Source of the DNA: Oxobacter pfennigii
Lineage (GTDB): Bacteria; Bacillota; Clostridia; Clostridiales; Oxobacteraceae
NCBI RefSeq assembly: GCF_001317355.1
Contig: NZ_LKET01000014.1
Span: 62,001 to 126,000 of the forward strand
Length of the DNA: 64,000 nt
Reading direction: 5' to 3'
Shown here: piece after piece, positions 25,479-33,618 of the stretch
Numbering within the stretch: the first letter of the stretch is position 1
Layout of the letters: every line of letters begins with the position of its first letter
Position numbers and translations under genes: made by a program
The notes under the pieces: model-generated
What the model saw: the letters and a program-made list of their open reading frames with translations, nothing else
Told to the model about the DNA's origin: nothing
Database searches by the model: none

Positions 25479-26159
25479 ATGGACTTTTCACCTCTATGGA
25501 TTTCTATAAAAACCGCAGTTACTGCGACTATAATAACTTTCTTTCTCGGAATTGCCGCAGCATGGTTTGTGGCAGGATATAGGGGTAAATTAAAAGGCGT
25601 TATTGACGGTATACTTACATTGCCAATGGTGCTTCCGCCTACAGTAATGGGATTTTGCCTTCTGGTTTTTTTCGGAAGAAATGGTCCCGTTGGAAACTTC
25701 CTTTATTCTTTAGGCATCCAGATTATTTTCTCTTGGTCAGCTACTGTTATTGCGGCTTCAGTTGTGGCATTCCCTCTGATGTATAAAACAGCCCGGGGAG
25801 CATTTGAGCAAGTAGACAGAAATTTGATTTATGCGGCAAGAACTCTTGGTGTATCCGAGTGGAAAATATTCTGGAGGGTAACTGTTCCTATAGCATGGCC
25901 CGGCATAGCAGCCGGTGCCGTGCTTTCCTTTGCAAGATCCTTAGGGGAATTTGGCGCCACACTTATGATTGCAGGTAATGTCCCTCGTAAGACTCAAACC
26001 ATACCTATGGCAATTTTCTTTGCCGCAGAAGGCGGCCAAATGGAAAAGGCATATTTATGGGTAATTTTGATTTTCTTAATCTCTCTTGTTGTCATGACAC
26101 TTATGAATTATTGGACAGAATACCAGAGAAGAATGTTAACTAACATGGGGAGGAAATAG
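25479..26159 (+). CDS. modB: Molybdate ABC transporter, permease
   Basis: A 226-residue inner-membrane permease with about five transmembrane helices. The motif LPPTVMGFCLLVFFGRNGPVG and the coupling loop AARTLGVSEWKIFWRVTVPIAWPGI are typical of ModB. The segment RSLGEFGATLMIAGNVPRKT is diagnostic of the molybdate family. The frame can be read from a TTG at 25458, but GGAGTGA lies eight bases before the ATG at 25479. It forms the pore with ModC and receives molybdate from ModA. One base separates it from modC. Confidence 0.95.
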   Translation: MDFSPLWISIKTAVTATIITFFLGIAAAWFVAGYRGKLKGVIDGILTLPMVLPPTVMGFCLLVFFGRNGPVGNFLYSLGIQIIFSWSATVIAASVVAFPLMYKTARGAFEQVDRNLIYAARTLGVSEWKIFWRVTVPIAWPGIAAGAVLSFARSLGEFGATLMIAGNVPRKTQTIPMAIFFAAEGGQMEKAYLWVILIFLISLVVMTLMNYWTEYQRRMLTNMGRK

Positions 26160-26160
26160 C

Positions 26161-27228
26161 ATGGATTTGTATGTGGACATAAGAAAAAAACTCCCGGGCT
26201 TTACTCTGGATGTCAAATTTGAATCAGGTTCAGCCGCCTTAGGCTTGCTTGGAGCTTCCGGTTCAGGAAAAAGCATGACCTTAAGATGTATAGCAGGCTT
26301 GGAAAAGCCCGACAGCGGCAAAATTATATTAAATGGCCGCGTTTTGTTTGATTCTGAAAAAGGAATAAACATACCCAGCAGAAAACGTAAGATAGGAATT
26401 TTGTTTCAAAATTATGCACTGTTTCCTAATATGACAGTGGAAGAAAATATAGGATTTGCACTGGAAAATCTGGACAAGACAAAACGCAACGAAACAATTG
26501 GTAAAAATATAGAAATGATAAGGCTTCAAGGATTGGAAAAAAGATATCCCTTTCAATTATCCGGCGGACAGCAGCAAAGAGTAGCCTTAGCGCGCGCGCT
26601 TGCCATCGAGCCGGAAGCACTGCTCTTAGATGAGCCCTTTTCGGCTTTGGATGACCATTTAAGAAACCATATGGTCAAACAATTAATGGACACATTAAAT
26701 GATTATCACGGTGTCACCCTTTTTGTGACGCATAACATGGAGGAAGCCTACAGGATATGTAAAAATCTCGTTATTTTGACCAACGGGAGTGTAGAAGCAA
26801 AAGGCGGAAAAGAAGAATTGTTCCAAACTCCTCCAACCTTTATATCTGCACAATTGACAGGATGTAAAAATATTTCTTCAGCAGGCTTTTCATCTCCCTA
26901 TGAGGTAAATGCCCATGATTGGGGAATAACCATTAAAACTGACAGCTTGCTTACTCAAAATATAAAATATGTGGGCATACAGTCCCATTATATAAGATTA
27001 GCATGCGAAAATGACGAGGAAAACATATTTAGCTGCTGGCCCAGCTATATAAGTGAAGCACCCTTTAAAACCAATATATATTTATCTCTTAACAAAGAAC
27101 CTTCTGACAGGGATGATTATCAGCTTCAATGGGAGATCTCCAGGGAAGAATGGATAAATATTAAAGAAAGAGCTCTGCCATGGAATATATATGTTGATCC
27201 TTTAAAACTTATAATTCTTGATAAATAA
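26161..27228 (+). CDS. modC: Molybdate ABC transporter, ATPase
   Basis: A 355-residue ATPase. Walker A is GASGSGKSMTLRCIAGLE, the signature LSGGQQQRVALARALA, Walker B ALLLDEPFSALDDHLR and the switch His in LFVTHNMEEAY. The C-terminal 130 residues should hold the TOBE/MOP-type regulatory domain, although the match is weaker than usual and there is no obvious second MOP repeat. It drives molybdate uptake with ModB. AGGAGG is directly before the ATG. The transposase-like gene starts 62 bases after it and could be read through from this operon. Confidence 0.93.
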   Translation: MDLYVDIRKKLPGFTLDVKFESGSAALGLLGASGSGKSMTLRCIAGLEKPDSGKIILNGRVLFDSEKGINIPSRKRKIGILFQNYALFPNMTVEENIGFALENLDKTKRNETIGKNIEMIRLQGLEKRYPFQLSGGQQQRVALARALAIEPEALLLDEPFSALDDHLRNHMVKQLMDTLNDYHGVTLFVTHNMEEAYRICKNLVILTNGSVEAKGGKEELFQTPPTFISAQLTGCKNISSAGFSSPYEVNAHDWGITIKTDSLLTQNIKYVGIQSHYIRLACENDEENIFSCWPSYISEAPFKTNIYLSLNKEPSDRDDYQLQWEISREEWINIKERALPWNIYVDPLKLIILDK

Positions 27229-27289
27229 TATTATATTTTATTTTGCACATTTAAAATTAACCCAGCTTAATTTTAAGGAGGGCAATTTT

Positions 27290-27808
27290 GTGTATAGATT
27301 ACCGCTTTTTGCTTTGATTTATAATACTGACGATGAAATAGACCTTATAAGAGAAAAATTACATCAGGATAAAAGTAAACGTATGCGCATCAGATACCTT
27401 GTAATACTAAGTCATTTACATGGTCATCAGAATATTGACATAGCTATAACATTGGGGCTTTGCCCCCATACAGTTGGTACTTATATTCGCAAATATAAAA
27501 GAGGCGGCCTTGAAAATTTAGTTCCGGCTCCTATTCCCGGTGCACCACGAATGCTTACTAAAGATCAGGAAAGACAAATTATTGAACTGCTTACCACAAA
27601 AACCCCAAAAGAAGCCGGTTTTCCTCATAAAAAGAATTGGAATTCCCTTCTTGTAATGGAATGGATAAAAAATAATTTTGGTATAAAGTACAGTCATAGC
27701 GGTATGGTATATGCTTTAGGCAGGCTGAGCATTAAATTTTCAAAATCAAAATCCCTGTGTACAGACTCTGGTATATTTATTAAACAATCTGAAAAAATAG
27801 CGAACTAA
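27290..27808 (+). CDS. Helix-turn-helix protein resembling the N-terminal half of IS630-type transposases
   Basis: A 172-residue protein with two DNA-binding segments. One is HGHQNIDIAITLGLCPHTVGTYIRKYKRGG, followed by the linker LENLVPAPIPGAPRMLTKDQ; the other is the winged-helix-like MEWIKNNFGIKYSHSGMVYALGRL. This is the usual front half of IS630/Tc1-mariner transposases (HTH_29/HTH_33 style), but no DDE catalytic half follows; a strong terminator does. AAGGAGG precedes the GTG at 27290. Either it is a truncated transposase or a regulator derived from one. Its place directly after modC makes a regulatory role worth testing. Confidence 0.65.
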   Translation: MYRLPLFALIYNTDDEIDLIREKLHQDKSKRMRIRYLVILSHLHGHQNIDIAITLGLCPHTVGTYIRKYKRGGLENLVPAPIPGAPRMLTKDQERQIIELLTTKTPKEAGFPHKKNWNSLLVMEWIKNNFGIKYSHSGMVYALGRLSIKFSKSKSLCTDSGIFIKQSEKIAN

Positions 27809-27862
27809 TTTATAAAATATAAATTTTTATATAAATTAAACAGCAGGAATAATTATTTTATT

Positions 27863-27910
27863 ACATTTAAAACCGCCATATACGGCTTCGTATATGGCGG
27901 TTTTAAATGT
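27863..27910. terminator. Bidirectional terminator between convergent genes
   Basis: A perfect 22-bp inverted repeat (27863-27884 with 27889-27910) closes on a GCTT loop and contains CCGCCATATACG. Both arms end in TTTTAAATGT. It separates the HTH gene from the convergent nuclease-helicase gene. It is far longer than a typical terminator stem. Confidence 0.7.
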
Positions 27911-27959
27911 ATATCTGAATAATCGGACAATATTAAATTCAGTTAAAGAATAGCGGGAA

Positions 27960-30900
27960 TCAGTCAAAAAGACTGACCTGCTTATATTCCAATACTTGTT
28001 TTTGTTCAAAAGCATTCTCCCGTATAAGCTGTTCTTCAGATATATCGGCAATAAAGGGAGATGGCTTGCTGGACGTCAAAAGTATAAGCTCATCCCGTGC
28101 TCTTGTCATAGCCACATAGAAAAGTCGTCTCTCTTCTTCAGTATCAAAGCCATGGCTGATGTTTCTTAAGGGAATCATACCGTCGTTTACACCGGTTATG
28201 AACACTATTGGAAATTCAAGGCCTTTTGACCCGTGGATAGTCATCAGCGAAACCGCATCCTGAGAATAAACCTTGCTGCCGCTTCGGACAATATCACTTT
28301 CACGGCCCAGCACAAGATTTTGAATAAAAGAAGACATTTCACTATGCATAATGGCTGTATTTAAAAGCATTTCCATGGACTTTACACCTGACAGGCTGTT
28401 GTCACTAATCCAGGATTCTATTATCTTATATGGCTTTTCTTTGCTGATGACAGATTGATATTTTTTCAGCATTTCTATAAAATTTACAGGCTGACCCTGT
28501 TTATACAGCGGCAGCTGAACCCCTTCCATGACCCTTATAAGAGATGCTATGCTTTTTTCGCTCAAAGCGTAATCTTCCATAAGCTTTCGGTTAAAGTCTT
28601 CTGAATATATGTTTTCTGCTTTAAGGTATAGTAATAATGAAGCCATATCTTCGGGGTTAAGCAAAAATTTGAAAAAAGTAATGGCCTCACGGACTGGTTT
28701 TTCCGAAAGAAACTCGTCCCGCCCGACAACCACATATTGTATACCCTCTTTTATAAAGCACTGCTCCAGAATTTCTGCCTGCCGGTTGGTACGGTATAGT
28801 ACAGCAATATCCGAAAATCCTTTTATATGTTTTTCAGCATTTCTTTTCCCGTGATGCGCCAATATCGCATGTGCATCAATCATATCTATGCCGCCAATAA
28901 TGCGGTTTATTTCCTTTGTAATAAACAGCGCTTCCGAAAATCCGTCCCGTGCTTCTATAAGTCGTATTTTACTGCCGCTTTCTCTTTTTGCATCAAGAGA
29001 GCGGTCATCGGCCCCTTCTGCTTTCTTTGCAATTACCGATTTCGCTGAAGCCACTATCTCCGGGGTCGATCGGTAATTCTTAGTCAACCGGACCTGCCGG
29101 ATATCAGGAAAATCATTTTTAAACCTTTCAAAATAGCGGAAATCCGAGCCTCTGAAACCGTAAATCGACTGGTCGGGGTCGCCTATAATGAATATGTTCT
29201 TACATTTTCTGCCCCACTCTTTTATCAAGCGGTATTGTATTTCGTTAATATCTTGAAACTCATCTACCAGCAGATATGAAAAAGAACTCTCAAGCCCCTT
29301 GTCTAATATATCTTCCGTATTTCTATTTTCAAATTCCTGAAGCACTTCAAGGAGTATATCATCATAATCCATTACGCCATAACCCTTAAGCTGAGAGCGG
29401 TACAAGTCGTATAAGGCATCAATATCTGATTTTTTATTGTCTCCCTCCCCAGATGTGCCGTTCTTAAGGAGCGATATTTCTCTTAAGGCCTCCCGGGGAG
29501 AAATCTTCAATTTCATGTCCTTTATTATTTCTTCAATTATTGAAAGGGCATTATATTCATCTATAATATTTATGCTATTCCTGCCCCGCTCTCTGGATAA
29601 AACTTGAAGGCATATGGAGTGGAATGTGCCTATTGTCATCGCGCCTGCTATCCTTTTGCTTTCAAACTGCTTCTCTAAGCGAAGGCGCATCTCTTTTGCA
29701 GCTTTGTTGGTAAAAGTAACGGCAGTTATCTGTGACGGGAGTACACCGCATTTTTCAACAAGATATGAAATACGGGATACAAGTGTTTTTGTCTTTCCGG
29801 TCCCTGGTCCTGCGATTACGGCAATTGCAGGTTCAGAGGATGAGACAGCTTTCCACTGTTCTTCATTTAATCCATAAAGAATATCCGGTGAAACAATTTC
29901 TACCTCATCTTCACCATCCTCTGGAGGAAAGGTATCATCCAAAGCGGTCGCAACTTCCCCTTCACTGTCTAAAATCTTTATGTCTTCAATTGATTTCGGT
30001 AACGGCGCCTTTTTAATATATGTATTTATATCCTCAATAAAGCATAACTGGCCTGAAAGCATGTCTATTTCACTTTTATCTATTATTTTAATCTTTCCGT
30101 ATTCCCCGTCAAATCCGGGTTGCACTTCGACCTTGCCGGCTCTTAACCTTCGTATCCCTTCAGCTATGCACACTCCTGACGCTGATTCAATATCTTTTAG
30201 AGGCGCCTCACGAAGTATATAAAGCTCCGTTCCAAGACTCTTAATCATGTCATCATACTGGTTCTTCACCTTAGCGCTGGTAACAGTGTAACCTATGGAG
30301 GATGCTATAACCTCATAAAGAGGCACAATGCTTTCAAAATGCTTTGCTCCCGCCGGTACAAACCCTTCTTCCCTGTCTGCAAGGGCTTCAACCCTGTGAA
30401 GCACTCCCACTGTAATTCTGCCGCCGCATACGGGGCATATACCTCCCGCTGCTTTTGTATCCGAAGGTTTGCAGCATACATTGCATGCCCTATGCCCGTC
30501 ATAGTGGTATTTGCCTTCCTCCGGAAAAAACTCTATTGTACCGTAAAATTCTTTTGTACTGCGGTTTTTTAGTGCCTTTAACATACACTGATAAGACATA
30601 TCGGTATCAAAAATACTTGCCTCTCTTGCCAGGTTTTTAGGAGAATGGGCATCAGAATTGGAAACCATGGTGAAGTTATCCAGGGAAGAAAGGCGCCAAT
30701 TCATTGGAGGGTCTGAGGAAAGGCCTGTTTCCAGCGCATATATATATCCGGTGAGGTCTTCAAAGCACTCTGTAATGTCATCAAAGCCTGAATATGCACC
30801 ATATAGAGAAAAGTGGGGAGTCCATATATGTGCAGGTATGAATATGGCATCCTGGCATATATCAAGTACTATCTCAAGCAAATCCCGGCTGTCAAGGCCC

Positions 30901-31307
30901 AATATAGGCCTGCCGTCAGAGTGCAAATTTCCTATGGCTTCAAGCTTGTGAGATATTAATTCAGCATGTTCTAAGCTTGGCAGGAGCACAACATTGTGAA
31001 CCTTTCTTACCCTTCCGTTCTTTTTGTATATGGAACTAATTTCACCAGAAACAATAAACTGAGGTTTAAAGCCCGGCCCTGCAATTTTATCATCTTTACG
31101 GAATTGATCTTTCAGGACATAAAGCCCATCTCCTGTGGGTACAAACTTCTCCTTTAATTCCTCCCGCCAGGCCGGATGAGTGAAATCACCCGTACCGATG
31201 ACGTCTATTCCCTTTCGCCGTGCCCAGAATTCAAGTATTTCAGGCACGCAGTCCTTGCTCGTAGCTCTTGAATATTTTGAATGTATATGAAAATCAGCAA
31301 TAAACAT
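27960..31307 (-). CDS. Endonuclease Q-like PHP nuclease fused to UvrD/PcrA-type helicase
   Basis: An 1115-residue two-part DNA repair protein. Residues 1-425 match endonuclease Q (TIGR00375-like, PHP fold): metal ligands in DFHIHSKYS, GTGDFTHP, PAHIWTPHFS and SNSDAHSP, and a zinc finger with cysteines at 275, 278/279, 291 and 294. After an acidic linker, residues 478-1115 form a superfamily 1A helicase: AGPGTGKTKT (499-508), VTFTNKAAKEM, YLLVDEFQDINEIQY, GDPDQSIYGFRGSD, LTKNYRS and the C-terminal MTIHGSKGLEFP and FYVAMTRARDELIL. EndoQ cleaves 5' of deaminated bases, so the fusion could nick and unwind at uracil or hypoxanthine. It stands alone. Confidence 0.9.
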   Translation of the reverse strand: MFIADFHIHSKYSRATSKDCVPEILEFWARRKGIDVIGTGDFTHPAWREELKEKFVPTGDGLYVLKDQFRKDDKIAGPGFKPQFIVSGEISSIYKKNGRVRKVHNVVLLPSLEHAELISHKLEAIGNLHSDGRPILGLDSRDLLEIVLDICQDAIFIPAHIWTPHFSLYGAYSGFDDITECFEDLTGYIYALETGLSSDPPMNWRLSSLDNFTMVSNSDAHSPKNLAREASIFDTDMSYQCMLKALKNRSTKEFYGTIEFFPEEGKYHYDGHRACNVCCKPSDTKAAGGICPVCGGRITVGVLHRVEALADREEGFVPAGAKHFESIVPLYEVIASSIGYTVTSAKVKNQYDDMIKSLGTELYILREAPLKDIESASGVCIAEGIRRLRAGKVEVQPGFDGEYGKIKIIDKSEIDMLSGQLCFIEDINTYIKKAPLPKSIEDIKILDSEGEVATALDDTFPPEDGEDEVEIVSPDILYGLNEEQWKAVSSSEPAIAVIAGPGTGKTKTLVSRISYLVEKCGVLPSQITAVTFTNKAAKEMRLRLEKQFESKRIAGAMTIGTFHSICLQVLSRERGRNSINIIDEYNALSIIEEIIKDMKLKISPREALREISLLKNGTSGEGDNKKSDIDALYDLYRSQLKGYGVMDYDDILLEVLQEFENRNTEDILDKGLESSFSYLLVDEFQDINEIQYRLIKEWGRKCKNIFIIGDPDQSIYGFRGSDFRYFERFKNDFPDIRQVRLTKNYRSTPEIVASAKSVIAKKAEGADDRSLDAKRESGSKIRLIEARDGFSEALFITKEINRIIGGIDMIDAHAILAHHGKRNAEKHIKGFSDIAVLYRTNRQAEILEQCFIKEGIQYVVVGRDEFLSEKPVREAITFFKFLLNPEDMASLLLYLKAENIYSEDFNRKLMEDYALSEKSIASLIRVMEGVQLPLYKQGQPVNFIEMLKKYQSVISKEKPYKIIESWISDNSLSGVKSMEMLLNTAIMHSEMSSFIQNLVLGRESDIVRSGSKVYSQDAVSLMTIHGSKGLEFPIVFITGVNDGMIPLRNISHGFDTEEERRLFYVAMTRARDELILLTSSKPSPFIADISEEQLIRENAFEQKQVLEYKQVSLFD

Positions 31308-31360
31308 AATAATGCACCCGTTTTTTTAAAAATTTTATATTTAAACATACTGCGTATATT

Positions 31361-31424
31361 ATATCATGAAAATTATTGCATAATTTTCATATCGAATGAA
31401 TTCTTTTGGAATTCATTATATCAT
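31361..31424. repeat. Double-hairpin intergenic repeat, copy B
   Basis: A 64-base element with ATATCAT at both ends, a 9-bp stem (GAAAATTAT/ATAATTTTC, 3-base loop), a spacer with TCG, and a 9-bp stem (AATGAATTC/GAATTCATT, 5-base loop). The plan matches copy A at 7196-7260 with paired changes in both stems. It lies between the start of the nuclease-helicase gene and the tat terminator. Confidence 0.7.
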
Positions 31425-31500
31425 AAAAAGAAAATACTGCCTGGGTTTTATGCTTACTATGCTATAAAATGATGAAAAGCTTAAGCTAACGAAATAGTAA

Positions 31501-31530
31501 AAAAGCTTAGTTAAACTAAGCTTTTTAATT
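31501..31530 (-). terminator. Terminator overlapping the end of tatC
   Basis: The inverted repeat AAGCTTAG/CTAAGCTT (31503-31510 with 31516-31523) has T or A runs on both sides. Read leftward it ends the tat-containing operon. The first arm includes the last codons of tatC. Confidence 0.75.
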
Positions 31531-32272
31531 TAGTATCTTCTATGTTGTTTTTCAACGCTCTTCTTTCTTTACCGACTATTCGGGATAGTACGATACTAGC
31601 TTCAAATAATAAAAGCATAGGCCCGGATAATAAAAGCTGTGAAATAACATCCGGCGGTGTTATTATAGCTGCCACAATAAATATGGCGAGAATTACGATT
31701 TTTCTGTTTTTCTTAAGCATTGCATCATTTATTATGCCAAATTTAGTCAAAGCCACAGACAATATTGGCATTTCGAATACCGCCCCAAAGGCCAACAGTA
31801 TGGAGCCTATAAAACCTATATAATTCTCAAAGGAAATCATCGGCTTTATAGAATCTATTGTGATGTTCATAAAAAATTTTATAGTCACAGGAAGCACTGC
31901 CTTATAAGCAAATGTCACACCCAGAGCAAAGAATACAAAACCTCCCAGAATTGAAAGCAACACATATCGTTTCTCCCTTCCTGTCAATCCGGGCTTTACA
32001 AACAGCCACACCTGCATGAGTATCACAGGCATAGAGAGAGTAATACCTATAACAATAGATAATTTTATATAGGCCATAAAAAGCTCCGGGGGAGATAAGT
32101 ATATAAACTCCAGTTGACTGCCTATCTTCAGTAGCTCATTTACAAAGAACTCAATATAATAATAGCTTAAAGAGCTTAATGCAATTATGGCAATGGCAAT
32201 TACGACAAACCTTTTTCTTAGTTCAGCCAAATGTCCAACCAATGTGAGCTTTTTATCATTCACTCTTTTCAA
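31511..32272 (-). CDS. tatC: Sec-independent protein translocase TatC
   Basis: A 253-residue membrane protein with six transmembrane helices, the receptor of the twin-arginine pathway. The start MKRVNDKKLTLVGHLAELRKRF is the family's cytoplasmic N-terminal signature (LxHLxELRxR), and VFEMPILSVALTKFGII is the typical loop before helix five. With the TatA encoded next door it forms a minimal TatAC system, as in many Firmicutes. Within 12 kb there are two genes for FeS proteins with Tat signals, so these are likely substrates. It is the last gene of an operon that includes a molybdopterin-binding protein. Confidence 0.95.
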   Translation of the reverse strand: MKRVNDKKLTLVGHLAELRKRFVVIAIAIIALSSLSYYYIEFFVNELLKIGSQLEFIYLSPPELFMAYIKLSIVIGITLSMPVILMQVWLFVKPGLTGREKRYVLLSILGGFVFFALGVTFAYKAVLPVTIKFFMNITIDSIKPMISFENYIGFIGSILLAFGAVFEMPILSVALTKFGIINDAMLKKNRKIVILAIFIVAAIITPPDVISQLLLSGPMLLLFEASIVLSRIVGKERRALKNNIEDTKLKSLV

Positions 32273-32275
32273 CCC

Positions 32276-32494
32276 CTAGTTTTTACTGGTTTCACTTTCT
32301 TTAACAACTTCAGAAGTTTTGTTGGTATCAACATCCACTTCCAAGTCTTTTGTAACCTTGTTAGCGCTGCTCTTGAATTCATTTATGGCTTTACCTAAAG
32401 ATTGACCTATCTGCGGCAATTTAGCCGGTCCAAATATAACAAGAGCAATCGCAAGTATCAATATTAATTCTCCAGCACCTAATCTTCCAAACAT
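32276..32494 (-). CDS. tatA: Sec-independent protein translocase TatA
   Basis: A 72-residue TatA/TatE-type protein. The N-terminus MFGRLGAGELILILAIALVIFGPAKLPQIGQSLG has a single membrane helix, the FGPxKLP hinge and a following amphipathic helix (KAINEFKSSANKV); the C-terminal tail is acidic and charged. It oligomerises in the membrane to let folded proteins pass. It is three bases upstream of tatC and 45 bases downstream of the molybdopterin-binding gene, in one operon. AGGAGG lies before its ATG. Confidence 0.95.
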   Translation of the reverse strand: MFGRLGAGELILILAIALVIFGPAKLPQIGQSLGKAINEFKSSANKVTKDLEVDVDTNKTSEVVKESETSKN

Positions 32495-32539
32495 AGTAAT
32501 AGCCTCCTTATAATTTGTTTATTTTTAATATAAAATTTA

Positions 32540-33562
32540 TTAGCACTTACCGAAATGACAGTTAGGGAAAAGACATACCTTACAGTTTAAGCATTGTCCG
32601 CCATATCCCAATCTTGTGATTTCACGCCTTATAACCTTCTCACCTGCCATAACCCTGGGCAGTAAAAGATCAAAAGCAGTAGTAGCATTAAACATGACGC
32701 ATCCCGGAAGTCCAAAAACAGGTACATCATCAAGATATGCGAAAAGCAGCATAGCACCCGGCAAAATGGGAGTACCGTATGAAACTATATTAGCCCCCGT
32801 CGATTTAATGGCTCCCGGCGTCTTATCGTCGGGATCTACAGACATACCTCCGGTAACTATTATAAGTTCAGCACCCTTGCTCTTGAAATCCAGAACCGCA
32901 CTTTTAATTGCTTCCAAGTCATCCGGCAATATGGTTCTTAAAGATACTTCATTTCCAAACTGAGCAAGTTTTTTCTCTATAACAGGCCCGAACTTATCTT
33001 CTATCCTTCCTTTATATACTTCGCTGCCTGTTACAATTAAAGCTGTTCTAAGAGTTCTAAAAGGCTTGACTTCAAATACCGGTCCTTTATTCTTTAGAAT
33101 TTGCTCCACAGCCTGTATTTTTTCCTTTTTTATAACCAGGGGAATAACTCTGCATCCGCCTATCAATACCTCTTCATCGATTATTCTATCCCCTTGAATG
33201 GTGGCAATACAGATATCCTCTATATCGTTTATGTCATCCAGCAAATCTCTGTTTACCTTTAGCAAACCTTTTTGTTCAGCTACTATATTAACTTTCCCTT
33301 CTTTTGTTCCCGTAAAATATACTCCCTTTCCGCAAATGAGATTGCCCAAAGCTACTGCAGCCTCATCTTCGTGGAGTTCATCTTCCTTTAATTCAAATAT
33401 ATATAAATGCTCCTTGCCAATCCTTAACAGCCTTTCAATATCCTCTTGTTTAATAACATGCCCTTTTTTAAAAGCTGCTCCCTTAAATTCTCCCGGGACT
33501 ATCTCGGTAATATCGTGCCCTAGGACCATTCCAACAGCCTTTTCCGTTTCGACAACCTTCAT
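32540..33562 (-). CDS. Molybdopterin-binding protein (MoeA/MoaB-like) with Cys-rich tail
   Basis: A 340-residue protein. Residues 1-165 resemble the front of MoeA-related proteins (AVGMVLGHDITEIVPGEFKGAAFKKGHVI). Residues 170-310 are a MoCF-biosynthesis/MPT-binding domain with TALIVTGSEVYKGRIEDKFGP, LIIVTGGMSVDPDDKTPGAI and VFGLPGCVMFN. The last 20 residues carry a cluster of five cysteines (CLNCKVCLFPNCHFGKC), absent from ordinary MoeA, which may hold an FeS cluster or metal. It probably inserts or transfers metal to pyranopterin for the AOR enzymes nearby. It lies between tatA and the ferredoxin-like gene in the same direction. Confidence 0.8.
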   Translation of the reverse strand: MKVVETEKAVGMVLGHDITEIVPGEFKGAAFKKGHVIKQEDIERLLRIGKEHLYIFELKEDELHEDEAAVALGNLICGKGVYFTGTKEGKVNIVAEQKGLLKVNRDLLDDINDIEDICIATIQGDRIIDEEVLIGGCRVIPLVIKKEKIQAVEQILKNKGPVFEVKPFRTLRTALIVTGSEVYKGRIEDKFGPVIEKKLAQFGNEVSLRTILPDDLEAIKSAVLDFKSKGAELIIVTGGMSVDPDDKTPGAIKSTGANIVSYGTPILPGAMLLFAYLDDVPVFGLPGCVMFNATTAFDLLLPRVMAGEKVIRREITRLGYGGQCLNCKVCLFPNCHFGKC

Positions 33563-33618
33563 ATTTTCACCTCAGTCAAATAGTTTTATTTATATTTACC
33601 ATAGGCCTCAAAATTAAC

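Noticed and set aside
27290-27808. A complete insertion sequence around the HTH gene
   Set aside because: No catalytic DDE half, no terminal inverted repeats with target duplication could be seen; the strong inverted repeat at 27863-27910 is a single hairpin acting as terminator.
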